A DNA stretch of 64,000 nucleotides from Asterias amurensis (GCF_032118995.1 NC_092663.1:3038001-3102000); one strand, 5' to 3'. Positions 10,711 through 22,300 are shown, numbered from the stretch's first letter. Numbers and translations are program-made. The notes: generated by a model not told the origin, from the sequence alone.

Positions 10711-10958
10711 ACTTCAGTCTAATGCACTAAACTGCTCGGCCAAGACACGTTATACCTTTAGTTTTAAATCTGAAAATTAATGACCATAACAAACAGTTGT
10801 GTAGAGCGCTTGATGAATGTAAAATATTTTGGGACAATTATCAGGAATGTGATTTCAGCGAGGGGTTGGAAACAACTAAAATGACTTTCAGCAAAGATGA
10901 CTTGTTGCCGTTTTCGTTAAAGTATGTATTTAATTAAATGTACGCTGTACGCCTTTGG

Positions 10959-11339
10959 TTAAAGGAACACGTTGCCTTGGATCGGACGAGTTGGTCTATA
11001 AAAAAGCGTTTGTAACCGTTTGTTATAAATTGCTTATGGTTGGAGAGATAATTTAAAAGTAGAATACAATGATCCACACAAGTTTGCCTCGAAATTGCGT
11101 GCTTTTCCTTTTACTGTGCGAACTAACACGGTCGGCCATTTATGGGAGTCAAAAATTTGACTCCCATAAATGGCCGACCGTGTTAGTTGACGAGGTAAAA
11201 GGAAAACCGTGCAATTTCGAGGCATGTTTGTGTGGATCATTGTATTCTACTTTTACAGCATCTTTCTACCCATATGCATATTATAACAAACGCTTTTCAA
11301 AGACCAACTCGACCGATCCAAGGCAACGTGTTCCTTTAA
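10959..11339. mobile_element. full-hairpin TTAA element (family H), copy 1
   Basis: Reads TTAAAGGAACACGTTGCC inward and GGCAACGTGTTCCTTTAA outward. Almost the whole 381 bp is one inverted repeat. The centre is AACACGGTCGGCCATTTATG / CATAAATGGCCGACCGTG around AATTTGAC. It is non-coding. A TTAA target is inferred from all copies in the window. Confidence 0.9.
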
Positions 11340-11612
11340 TGTCAAAAACCAGTCTTCTCACTTCGTAAGTGCATGCCAACATAATGGACAAAATAAAATA
11401 CCTGTGAAAATTGGTCGCCGAAGTTGCGCAAAGCTGTGTGGTTTCAGATGCTTTGAATTCGAGAGTGAGGAAATTACTTCTTTCTCAAAAACTGTTTTTT
11501 CAGAGGGAGTCATTTCTCACAATGTTATCAATAGCTGTCCATTGCTCGTTTTCAAGTAAGTTTTTATGCTAATAATTATTTTGAGTAATTACCAAGTGTC
11601 CACTGCCTTTAA
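11336..11612 (-). mobile_element. shortened family-1 TTAA element sharing a TTAA with family H
   Basis: Begins at the same TTAA that ends the hairpin element. It continues TGTCAAAAACCAGTCTTCTCAC and ends GTGTCCACTGCCTTTAA. Confidence 0.7.
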
Positions 11613-12494
11613 AACTATATCATACATAATAAGTACAAATTTGAAAAACAACCAGTGCTTTTGTAAATTGTTTACAACAAACTCATCTCAGACATAAAAC
11701 AGTTGTCAAATTCCATCGCAGACCCCGAGTGGCAGATATTCGAAGGGGAGATGGATTTGCTTTTCCCGGGGCCTGAATCTAAACAAGTTTGGCCGAGGGA
11801 GTAATTATTTCAGACACTCGGGTTAACGACCGATCCATCCATCCTCAGACCGCATGTGTTCCGACTTCGAAAACACACGTTTTCATCGAAGCCCAGAACC
11901 AATGCAAATGTAACAGAAATTCTGATGACTTTTTATTTGATTTCTTTATTTATTTATTTTTTACTACAAACATTGTGCTAAGCGCTCTTATGTTTTAGTT
12001 GTGTGAAACATAACATAGTGAGGTATCAATGTATATTCGGTTAGCAGAATCAACATGTGTAGGCATTAAGGAACTATGGTCTTACTTTTTATTCTACTAG
12101 TAGGACCTAGGGCCCTTTATGCTTATTAAAAACTTTCAAAAGGCTATAGCTCTAAGTTAGGACGACTAACTCGTCCTAACTCGAGATAAGACTGTGAAAT
12201 TCACCTCTCTTTTAAGGGGTTCAGAGGTTTCAGTGTAGAGCCATTCACTGCTCTGATTGGTACGTCTGAAAGGATAACTGTGGTTGGAGGGCTTAGAGTT
12301 AATGTTTTCCTGGCCAGTGAGTGCCCCAGTTGCTGCAAATCTCATCGTCAGGAGATTGAAGAGTGTGAGGTTGGTCTATTTAAGGATTCGGGGATGACGT
12401 TGTCTGATCTCTCTTCATTTCTGTGAACTGCCGAAGAGCAGCCGTGTCCGCAAACAACACCTGGAGAACTCATTACAGCGTGGTCTTACATCAC
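11613..12494. other. repeat relics, no gene seen
   Basis: Contains a short TCCTAACTCGAGATAAGAC palindrome relic at 12150-12215. A stretch at 12220-12440 shares CATCGTCAGGAGATTG and GATTGGT..CTGTGGTTGGAG with the foldback element at 59311-60342. No exon is supported. Confidence 0.5.
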
Positions 12495-12661
12495 GGCCCA
12501 AGTTCATAGAGCGGAAAATATTGCTTAGCACAAATGAGCATGATACCAGTCACAAATTCTACATGTGACGTAGCAGTTTGGCTGGTAACCTTATTCTGGT
12601 TAGCACGTTTTTGTGCTAAGCATTTGTGTGTGTGCTTAAGCAGCTCTATGAAATTGGGCCC
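12495..12661. mobile_element. GGGCCCAATTT palindromic element
   Basis: Ends GGCCCAAGTTCATAGAG and CTCTATGAAATTGGGCCC, with a TTGCTTAGCACAAA..TTTTTGTGCTAAGCA inner inverted repeat. Confidence 0.65.
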
Positions 12662-12690
12662 ATGTCTACAAATCACCGCATCCACAACAG

Positions 12691-12764
12691 AACAAACCCC
12701 GTCCCAGTACAGCATATCGATCACAACCTCTTACGGTTCGGATCAAAAACATATTTTCTGCTCG
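12691..12764 (+). CDS. exon-like block of an unrecognised gene
   Basis: A CATCCACAACAG acceptor, 74 open nucleotides and a GTGAGT donor. Incoming phase 1 completes a Glu codon with the block at 8659. The peptide is EQTPSQYSISITTSYG... and outgoing phase 0 matches the block at 17247. I recognise no domain. The link to the other blocks rests on phase agreement alone. Confidence 0.35.
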
Positions 12765-12961
12765 GTGAGTTGTACTTCCCTTTCCTTGTTAACATCTTGT
12801 ACCAGCTGCATAGGAGGAACAAAATGTATGATAGAGATATGCTTTTGTTGATTTGTTTACAAGAGTTACAATTTACACTGAATTGTTGACCCTTCCCAGT
12901 GATGTTAGTGTCGGGCTAGTAACCTCAAGACTGGACATGTTCTTCAGTCTGGTATACCTTA

Positions 12962-13113
12962 CAATGGGAGACTTTGGGACGCTAGGTGGCAGCAGACTTA
13001 CCAGGTAAATTTCCATTGTTTACGTAGTTCTGAGCGTGCGCACATGCCCGAGAACAATGGATTTTATTACCTGGTAAGTCTGCTGCCACCTACGTCCCAA
13101 AAGTCTCCCATTG
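12962..13113. mobile_element. palindromic element, ~58 bp arms
   Basis: Left arm CAATGGGAGACTTTGGGAC, GTGGCAGCAGACTTACCAGG; right arm is the reverse complement, ending AAGTCTCCCATTG. The loop is about 30 bp. Confidence 0.75.
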
Positions 13114-14013
13114 AATAATAGCACCTCACTGTGAAATAACTTTAATTTAAAAAGTGATCTACAAAATGTAGACAGTAAAGAAATGTTCTCTTAGTGTTTT
13201 TTTTTTCAAATCAAAGAAGTTTGTAGTATTTTCTTAATTTGATTCTGAAGGCTGTTCCGTGTTTGTTATATACTTCTCAAGACAATGTCAGTCACTGGTC
13301 AGTCTGACTTTGAGATGTAAGTAATTACCAAAAGTGTGCACCTTTGAAAAACGTGAGAGACAACGTATCCTGCAAAGATGGCAATCAAATTAATTCGGAA
13401 GTAAGGGGTCGTTGACTGTTGGAGCATGAATGGGTTCATTTTTCGTCAACAAATTGATTGAACTTTACAGTAAATTATTACAATTCGGAAGTAATTGGTT
13501 GGTCAAAATAGCTCAGCGTCAGGCCACTGTAATGGTATTTGTCTCGTGCGATCATAATGCCCATGAGTGTTGTTTGGACAAATTGCTGTCATTCTGTATA
13601 GAGCTGAGTGGTTTAGCAGACGACAAAGAGACATTCGCCTCTGGGCACAATTTCAAACATCTGCTAAAGCACAAATAAATTGCTAAGCACAATAAAATCA
13701 TGCTTACCAGAACAAGGTTACCAGCCAAACTACCATCCTGTCACATGCACCATTTTTTTTATTGGTATCCTACTCATTTTGTTTAAAAGCAGTTGTATGA
13801 AATTGGGCCCTCTGGCGTGAGTTATACATAAGTTTTTCGTTTGATTTTTTTTTTTCTCGCAATATTGATAACCCAAGTTTCAAAACAAGGATGGGGAAAT
13901 ATTGTTGTTCCGGCTGAGCCAAGTATTGAATGTCTTTCAACAAGCACTCTGCTGTAGAGCTGGGAATGTTTGGAATCTCAACTCATTTCCATGGCCAAGT
14001 TTTAAAGAGCTGC
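13114..14013. other. mixed repeats, no supported gene
   Basis: The part from 13665 to 13810 is a GGGCCCAATTT-family fragment (GCTAAGCACAAT..ATGAAATTGGGCCC). An 82-codon open frame at 13430-13678 has no splice or homology support and runs into that repeat. Confidence 0.45.
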
Positions 14014-14369
14014 TTAAAAGGAAGGTACACTTATAACTACTCGAAACAAAAAATATTAACTTAAAAAATGACTTGAACAAGCATTGGAGAGCTGTTAGAA
14101 ACGGCTCCCCCTGAAGTAGCATAGATTTTGAGAAAGAGGTAATTTCTCACTAAAATAATAAAAAGACTTCTAGCCAGAAGTCTTTTATTCCTATCTGCAA
14201 GCACACAAATTCGTCCAACAAGGGTGTTTTTTCTCGCATCGTTTTATCGCAACTTCGATGACCAATTTAGGTCAAGTTTTCACAGGCTTGTTATTTTATG
14301 CTTATGTTGGGACATACCAAGTGAGAAGACTGGTCATTGACAATTACCAAACGTGTACCTTCCCTTTAA
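14014..14369 (+). mobile_element. family-2 TTAA element
   Basis: Related to family 1, but ends TTAAAAGGAAGGTACAC and GTGTACCTTCCCTTTAA, with central palindrome AAAAGACTTCTAGC..GCTAGAAGTCTTTT. Other copies are at 37537-37911 and 45171-45546. Confidence 0.8.
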
Positions 14370-14718
14370 GCAAAAATTACCAGTTAATATGATAGAAGTT
14401 GAACTACATTATGCCTATAACCTTAATATTCTGGTAAGCTATTCCGCATTGTGCTTAGCTACCTTTGTGCTTATAAGCAGGTCTAAAATGAATCGGGCCC
14501 AGAATTCATCCTCTATTGGTTACAGCTTTAAAAATGTCTTGTTTGTTCTGCCAAAAAAAGTGAATGGTTTGATGTTTCTTGAAAAAAGACTGCTGACTAT
14601 TGTTTGCATTTAGGCCTACCATATTATGTCCTTTTGGTCGGTACACGGTTTGCAACAGCCATCTTCTCGTTTTTTTCTTCTTCTGTGTATAAAAGCGTTT
14701 TTGCTTGCATCAATGTGG

Positions 14719-15116
14719 TTAAAGGAACACGCTGCCTTGGATCGGACGAGTTGGTCTATAAAAAGTGTTTGAAACCGTTTATTATGAAATGCATATGGTT
14801 AGAAAGATGTTGTAAAAGTAGAATATAATGATCCACACAAGTATCACTCATAAATTGCACGGTTTTTCTTCTTTTCTTTACGTCGCGAACTAACACGGTC
14901 GGCCATTTATGGGAGTCAAAAATTTGACTCCCATAAATGGCCGACCGTGTTAGTCGACGAGGTAAAAAGAAATCGTGCGATTTTGAGTGATACTTGTGTG
15001 GATCATTATATTCTACTTTTTCAACATCTTTCTAACCATATCGATTTGATAACAAACGGTTACAGAACGCTTTTCAAAGACCAACTCGACCGATCCAAGG
15101 CAACGTGTTCCTTTAA
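14719..15116. mobile_element. full-hairpin TTAA element (family H), copy 2
   Basis: TTAA ends, AAGGAACACGCTGCCTTGG left terminus, and the same AACACGGTCGGCCATTTATG core as copy 1. Length is 398 bp. Confidence 0.9.
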
Positions 15117-15761
15117 CATTGCACGAGAGCTCAGTAAAACACCGCCGGAATGAAAACCTCCCTGATTGCACTCTAATAACACGCCCCTTCTCCTCTCAAA
15201 CTAGATTACGTGTTATCACGTCACCCCCCCCCCCCCCCCGCCCCGGAACGTGAATATCAATAATGCTCCTACGTATTTCGATATGTGTACCAACCAATCA
15301 TTCTGCGCGTTGGTTAAACCCATCAATTACAAGTCACCGTGCAAACCTGAGTGTCGATGAGAGCCGAGCCTCAATGACTCGAATACCCCTGCCGTCGAAC
15401 GTCATCAACGGCTACCCCTTAAGTAATTTTGTGTTCGCTTGTGTAACTCCTCGTCCTCGGTGATTGGATATGCACTTTATCTATTCCTTTTGACCTGTTT
15501 CTATGGTACAAATGCACATTTTGCCTTGCTTCCTCTGGGTCCATTTTCATAAAGCCGTTAATCAGAAAAGCTGCTCGACAAATCTCTTTGCAAAACAAAA
15601 ACTGAGTGTGGGGCACCAGTCAACAATTTAAACTTAATAGTGTAACTTTGGTTGGTAACTGTCTGTTAAGCAATGCATGTCTGTACTTAGCAAGTTTTTG
15701 TGCTGACGGGCTGTATGAAATTGGACCCTGTTTCCAAAGCATGGTTGTTTCTTCTTCTGCC

Positions 15762-16120
15762 TTAAAGGAACACATTGCCTTGGATCGGACGAGTTGGTCT
15801 ATAAAAAGCATTTGAAACCGGTTTTTATGAAATGCATATGGTTAGAAAGATGTTTACAAAGTAGAATATAATTATCCACACAAGTATCACTCAAAATTGC
15901 ACGGTTTTCATTTTACGTCGCGAATAAACACGGTCGGCCATTTATGGGAGTCAACTCTTTGACTCCCATAAATGGCCGACCTGGTTAGTCGACGAGGTAA
16001 AACGAAAACCACGCAATTTTGAGGCATGTTTGTGTAGATCATTGTATTCTACTTTTACAACATCTTTCTAACCATATCAATTTTATAGCAAACGGTTACA
16101 AACGCATTTCAAAGACCAAC
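15762..16120. mobile_element. family H element, copy 3, right end lost
   Basis: Starts TTAAAGGAACACATTGCC with a full hairpin core. It stops at CAAAGACCAAC without the CGATCC..GTTCCTTTAA terminus, so it is truncated by about 30 bp. Confidence 0.85.
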
Positions 16121-17246
16121 ACTGTAAACCATGGGGTGTACATTAGGCCTAATGTTAGTGGAAAGCTATTTGCGTGTTAGATTTGAATGTTGTCTGATAC
16201 AAAGACGTGCTTGATAACAAGTTACCACTTGGATTTAAATTTCTCAAAACTATGGAGAGACAGCGTTGCTATGCCACGTGCTTTTTTTTGGGGGGGGGGC
16301 CAGTTTTACTGCATAAAACACGCGTCACGGCAAACAACCCGTACACATTATTTTTATTGAATATATATGGCACAATGGTAGCATGGTTTGCTCATCTGGA
16401 GGTTGTTTTCTCCACTAACTATATAATAGGGGAGAAAGTTAATGTAGTGGAATTGTGACGGTGTATTTATAGGGAAATCCTTCCCCAGAGTTCTGTCCTC
16501 CTCACGGGAAATATTAACATGTGCTGAAGGAGAAGGATTTAAAAGAGGGCGCTATCAGATAAGAAGTACTTAGTTCGTCATTATTTTATTACGATAGAAG
16601 GGGGTTTGGGTATCTCCTGCCACACCAGTACTAAATACCAATGATTGAGTGTGATCATATATCTCGGAGTAGACAGGATTTACTGTGCGGAACCTCATCA
16701 TGCTCTGTGGTTAGCGACTTAGTCTTATAGTATAATTGCCATGGTCTATTTTGTGTCCGGGCCCGGTGTCCCAGGATCATTTGTCAGCCGGATATTCTGT
16801 CCCATCTTATTGTGGGAAATTTGCATGGGCTGAAGAGGATGGTTCAAAAGAGGGCGCTATCAGAAGAAGTTTGTACACAGTTTGCCGTATGGAGGGGGGA
16901 CGGAATTCCCTGGGACACTAGCCTTTAACAAGGCTCACGCGGCGGCGGCAACCCCAGATATCACGCACGGAAAAAGACCAGCGCGAGCGGGGGGTGTAGC
17001 AGCTGTGTGCGCCTTGACTAAAGGCTACTGGGACACCCTCTGCCCAAAACTTGAGGTGTCCTATAATAGTTCTTGAATTTCATTCATTTATAATTACTTG
17101 ATTTCTGCTGATGGATCGATCAGCATCTCAGTGCCAAAACTATTTAACAGGAGCTCAATTACATTTTACAGACCCCCCCCCCCCCCCTCCAAAATTAACA
17201 GAGTTATTAGTCGTTGATGTTTGTTGTTCTTTATACTCCCTGGCAG
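16121..17246. other. diverged direct repeat and GC-rich repeat fragment
   Basis: Two blocks, about 16475-16565 and 16795-16875, share CTGAAG..AAAAGAGGGCGCTATCAGA. The segment 16921-17030 (ACCCCAGATATCACGCAC, AAAAGACCAGCGCGAGCGG) matches an arm of the inverted repeat at 21220-21607. A C-run lies near 17175. No exon is supported until 17247. Confidence 0.5.
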
Positions 17247-17339
17247 CCTTGTGCCGAGTTGCTGGACATGCCGTTGAAGAGCCTTCCGAGCATTGCCCGC
17301 TTACTCGTCGATTTAACGGCTGTAGATGGACTATCATAA
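17247..17339 (+). CDS. possible terminal exon of an unrecognised gene
   Basis: A TACTCCCTGGCAG acceptor leads into 30 codons and a TAA stop at 17337. The peptide (PCAELLDMPLKSLPSIARLL...GLS) has a leucine-rich, protein-like composition. Phase 0 fits the donor at 12764. It lies 430 bp upstream of the MMADHC upstream exon. A second frame is also open to a GTAAAA donor at 17384, so a different reading is possible. Confidence 0.35.
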   Translation, partial: PCAELLDMPLKSLPSIARLLVDLTAVDGLS

Positions 17340-17701
17340 AACAGTTTGGTTTCCAGACAGGACTACCAGAGCTTACCTGCAGGTAAAACACTTATCCAAT
17401 GTTTCCTGGAGTTGTTCCAATAATATTGCCTTTTGCATAATATTTATTTTTAAAAACCTGTTAAATAATTGTGTTTTCTGTATCTCTCCGGCGTTGCTGC
17501 TTGCATTAAATTGTTTGTATTGTGTATAAAATGATATTTAGGTCTACATAAATATTAAACTGTATGTAGGTTTCCTTACCACCCAGTGAGGGGATGCGCG
17601 CGGCTAGCTACGCTAGTAAAAAAAAAAGAAGATTATTACAGCTCCAGAATTAATCGAAACAAAGAGGGCGCACTATTGTGGAAGCTGTTTACAGGATCGA
17701 G

Positions 17702-17709
17702 TGACGTCA
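17702..17709. promoter_or_regulatory. CRE-type palindrome TGACGTCA
   Basis: A perfect TGACGTCA lies 60 bp upstream of the candidate MMADHC upstream exon. It is a consensus CREB/ATF site. Its function here is inferred only from position. Confidence 0.4.
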
Positions 17710-17768
17710 CCAGTGTTGTTGGTTTGCTATCCTGCTGCATGCGTTACGTGCAGACTACTACACAGTAC

Positions 17769-17804
17769 ATGGCAGAATCGACTTCAGTAAATGTGGACGT
17801 AAAT
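17769..17804 (+). CDS. MMADHC: possible alternative first coding exon of MMADHC
   Basis: ATG opens 12 codons (MAESTSVNVDVN) ending at a GTGAGT donor. Spliced to the acceptor at 19257 it stays in frame through 18 codons, including the conserved start, giving a 321-aa form instead of 294 aa. The added 27 residues are acidic and serine-rich, unlike a mitochondrial presequence. The exon may simply be 5' untranslated sequence. Confidence 0.4.
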
Positions 17805-18490
17805 GTGAGTTTATTTTAACAAATATTTTCAGTTTGTTTAATTTGGAATATTAAATGTAGCTTATACAGACAGTGTGTTATAGTTTCCTCGTTCGTGGGT
17901 GTGAGAATATTAAGGTAAATGCAGTTCAATTTGTGAATAAATTCTGATTCTGAATATTGTTAGTGAATAGGATTATAGTGGTACTGTAGTGTTGTTTTTG
18001 TATGTAGAGTAGAGTGTCAATATTTTTTTTTTTTGGACAGTCATAATTCATTTTTGACTGACAGTAAAAATAATGTTCCCTTTAAAAAATCCTTGGTAAT
18101 GGGGCCACAAATAAGAGAATGAGGAGGTGATACTATCCACATTTAGTACTCAAATTTTAATAATAAAAGTTAAAACCATGAATGATTGTCGGGTTGGTAA
18201 CGCAGAAGTTGTAACAAGTTTCAATTCATTTGCAGTGAAAGTTATTTCATAAATAAATGCATTTCATTTATATTCTTAATGTATGGACCCTTGAACATCG
18301 TTATGAATATAAACAAAATAGTTTTTTGATAATTTTTATACAAATAATAACATTTTTAAGTTAGAGTGCTTCTTTTTTATTTTTAGGCCTATATTTTAAT
18401 TATAAATCGCGAGTATAAACTGGAAAAAAATTTAAAACATTCATTCAAGAAACTGTTTCCATACCGGTAAAATAATAATCTTTCCGATTT

Positions 18491-18881
18491 TTAAAGGAAC
18501 ACGTTGCCTTGACTCGGTCGAGTTGGTCCTTGAAAAGCGTCCTGTAACAGTTTTTTATAAAATCGGTATGGTTAGAAAGATGTTGTAAAAGTAAAATACA
18601 ATGATCTACACAAATATCCTTCGAAATTGCTTGGTTTTCTTTTTACCTTGTCCAGTAACACGATCGGCCATTTATGGATTTTTGACTCCCATAAATGGCC
18701 GACTGTGTTAGTTCGCGACGTATAGGGCCTAATGAAAACCGTGCAAATTTGAGTGATACTTGTGTGGATAGTTAAATTCTACTTTGTAAACATCTTTCTA
18801 ACCATATGCATTTCATAACAAACGGTTTCAAACGCTTTTTATAGACCAACTCGTCCGATCCAAGGCAACGTGTTCCTTTAA
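18491..18881. mobile_element. full-hairpin TTAA element (family H), copy 4
   Basis: TTAAAGGAACACGTTGCC at the left and GGCAACGTGTTCCTTTAA at the right, 391 bp. It lies between the two possible MMADHC first exons. Confidence 0.9.
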
Positions 18882-18969
18882 GTAATGGCGAACTGATAGA
18901 TTTATATGCACAGGCTGAGCCAATGACCAGCAGCAACTCTTTAGTAGACTATTCTGTATGAGAGAGCCC

Positions 18970-19256
18970 TGCTCCAATGGACCGTTCCAGCTTTCCACTA
19001 AGCTCCGCCCACCGCGCACGTGAGCAAGACACGTGTACGAGCACTCCCAATGACATTCTGCACGATTCTGCCGCGCATTCCAAATATACGCGCACGCATG
19101 ACCGAGTTTGTCCGACCACAATCATTGCTGTGATTGGTCAAATGGGTGAAAGCGCACAGTTTGATTGACAGACCGGATCGGTCCATAGTGTGCATTGGTC
19201 GTTTTAGTAAATATTTACTTTCCTTTGTTTTACCTAATTCATTATATTTGTTTCAG
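18970..19256 (+). promoter_or_regulatory. probable MMADHC proximal promoter
   Basis: A relatively GC-rich island holds CTCCGCCC at 19003-19010, two CACGTG E-boxes at 19017-19022 and 19030-19035, CCAAT at 18974-18978, and inverted CCAAT (ATTGG) at 19133-19137 and 19194-19198. It ends at the acceptor of the exon with the conserved start codon. A donor-like GTAAAT near 19207 could close a short leader exon. The promoter role is inference from motif clustering. Confidence 0.45.
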
Positions 19257-19310
19257 AAGCAAGGATCCGAATCTGGTGACAGTCCAAAACCCAGTGCCAG
19301 AATGGCCAAA
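19257..19310 (+). CDS. MMADHC: MMADHC exon with conserved start (codes MAK)
   Basis: TTTGTTTCAG acceptor at 19256 and GTGAGT donor at 19311. The conserved start ATG is at 19302, and the nine coding bases after it are Met-Ala-Lys, aligning with the vertebrate amino terminus. The 45 nt before the ATG are open in the same frame, which allows the longer form described at 17769. Confidence 0.9.
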
Positions 19311-22300
19311 GTGAGTATGCACCAGTGTTCTCCTGTTTAAAAAACCAAAATCCAACAGCCCCTTTTGTTGCGAAAATTGTAGAGTTAGACTGGGGTGGAT
19401 TACACAAGGAGTTAAGACTAGTCTTACATGTATCTCGAGTTTCACTTAGGAAAAGCCTTAAGATCTTAATATATCCTAGGACTAGTCTTAAACCTAACTC
19501 TCTGTGAAATCAACCCCTGGTCACTTAAGTTAAAGGCAGTGGACACTATTGGTAATTACTCAAAATAATTATCGTCATAAAACCTTTTGTTGATTCTGAG
19601 TAATGGGGAGACGTTGATAGTATAAAACATTGTGAGAAACAGCTCCCTCTGAATTTTCCACGAATTTGATTTCGAGACCTCAAGTTTAGAATTTGAGGTC
19701 TCGAAATCAAGCATCAGAAGGCACACAACTTTGTGTGACAAGGGTGTTTTTTCTTTCATTATTATCTCGCAACTGCGACGACCGATTGAGCTCAAATTTT
19801 CACAGGTTTGTTATTTTATGCATATGTTGAGATACACCAACTGTGAAGACTGGTCTTTGACAATTACCAATAATGTCCACTGTCTTTAAACCACAAGTAT
19901 ACTTTTCTGAAAAAGAAGAGGAGCAAACTTACGCAAGTTTGTTGCTCTTTCTGCAAATGAAACAAAACATAAGAGGGTCTGTGACTGTCTCCAAACGCGA
20001 CACACTGGAAAGTCTGGGTAGCAATTATGAAGCCAAATGTTTAAAGTCACCTGGAAATAGAATTTTTTTTTCTTTCAAACATAAAAGTATATGGTTACGA
20101 ACAATCAAACAATTTTTTTATTAATTGTTTGTCACGATTTATATATTAAAAATATATAAAGTTGTTTGGGGGGCTGACTCCGCCTACCCCTTTTGTGACG
20201 TCAATCGAGGCAGACTTTGCCTGCAATGCGTATAGGAAACACACGTGCAAAGTACATGTATGTCCAAGTCGTGAGTTGGTACATTTCAAAAAGTGTTTTT
20301 CTTCATTCAGCAGCAATACACCTGGTCGGCATTGCCAAAAAAAACGAGAAAAAAACGTACAAACTCACGACTTGGTCCGTACATGTACTTTGCAATTGTG
20401 TTTACTCTACGCATTACAGGCAAAGTCTGCCTCGATTGACGTCATGAACAGCGCCCTCTCGGGTCGGGTCCTACTCTTAAATTTGTAAATAACATAAGAA
20501 CTGATTTTTGAAAACCTTAGTTAACTGTTAATTCACATTCCACTCATCACTGAAACTTTCACAGGATTTGAGACTTTGAGAAAGACTCTGCTAGGGTCAA
20601 AACATCGGGTCATTAACTGTTTTTTGCATTTTAAAACTTTCCCATGTAAAAACTTAAGCATATCATTCAACCAGACCTCTCGGCCACGACACAACACGCT
20701 GCCCCCTGATTAAATTTTTGGGGGTTAGAAACTAAAAATTAGCAATATTTAATGCTTTCCTGATTCTCTTTGCAGCTTTTGAGCAGGACTCGCCTTGTGA
20801 GTTACCTGCCCGGTCTGAAGGCATTACAGCAGCGAGTAGCCTCTGTCTCCAGCAGTCATGTTACATTGTCTTATAGTGGTGCTGAAGGGAGGCAAGCAGG
20901 AGAAGGTACATGTAAATACGTCACATTCAGAAACTTATATGGATACATCAAATCTTGATAACTGGGCCCAATTTCACTAAGCTGATTTCATAGATTCTTG
21001 TCATTTGATTGGTCCAATATTTACTGCCAGTCAAGCTGTACGCGGCACCCCCAGATGTCAAGCACGACCCCAGATATCACGCACGAAAAAATACGGTCAC
21101 ATTCAGAAACTTATATGGATACATCAAATCTTGATAACTGGGCCCAATTTCACTAAGCTGATTTAATAGATTCTTGTTATTTGATTGGTCCAATATTTAC
21201 TGCCAGTCAAGCCGCACGCGGCACCCCCAGGTGTCAAGCACGACCCCAGATATCACGCACGAAAAAAGACCAGTGCGAGCGGCGAAGCCGCAAAGCGCCT
21301 TTAGCAACTCGTTTTGGGGGCTTATGTTTTTCTTTACTTTTTGCCACAGATTTTGGTGGGAGAAATGTAATGCATAATGCATGAGGGTGATGAGTTGTTG
21401 GCCAATAAGGAGACACAATTACCATACATGTAGATCACACGCCATGTGCACGCCCATTACCCACACACACATAATGGTCACGTGTTGAGGGCAACACACA
21501 CGAGGTGCATTGAACAACTGATTAATATAAACGCGTTGCTAAAGGCGCTTTGCGGCTTCGCCGCTCGCGCTGGTCTTTTTTCTTGCGTGACATCTGGGGG
21601 TGCCGCCGCCGCCTCCGGGTGCACCTTGATTAAAGGCTACCTTAGGGACAGACACCTGGTCCCAAAATGATGGAAGTAACTTTTTGGTTCTCTCGTGAAA
21701 ACGGCTTCAGTTGATGTATTTACTTTGATCATGAAATACCTGACTTTCCTCTCACCGACAGATTACCAAATTACCGTCAGCTCTTCAAGTATTTCCGACA
21801 AAGACCTTGGTCCCCTCGGCCCCGTCAATCCACGGTTCCCTCTCCCCGGTAACACAGGACTCAATAACACCTCATACGTGCCGGTAGCACGTAGAGTTCC
21901 AGATATTTTAACGACATCCTTACCTCAAGATCGTCACGCCAGCATCCTGTCGCAATTTGTGAACATTGTCGCAGAGGTTTGTTTAATACTTTTTATATTT
22001 TCATGGAAATGTGCAACGCCCCTTTTCACACTGTATCTATTATCTATAGGGTGACATTGGCTAGTAGATAAGGGCACCGAACTCAAGCTCTGCTGATTCT
22101 GTTCAGCAGAGTTAGGGTTCGAGTCCCGATCGTGACACTTGTGTCCTTCAGCAAGACACTTAACTATAATTGCTTCTCCCACCTAGTTTCTCCCACCTAA
22201 ATGGATACTCTGAGGGCAGAGATTGTTCTTGTGGGTGGTTTAGCTTAGTAGCCCATTGTTGCACATGCTGTATACTCCCTAGGGAGCTGAGATGGTTTAA

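Noticed and set aside
13430..13678. 82-codon plus-strand open frame with protein-like composition
   Set aside because: No homology I recognise, no phase-matched neighbour, and the end runs into a GGGCCCAATTT-family repeat. A chance frame is more likely.
22050..22140. Functional tRNA gene
   Set aside because: A and B boxes are present but the acceptor stem does not pair and the tail recurs with other SINE copies.
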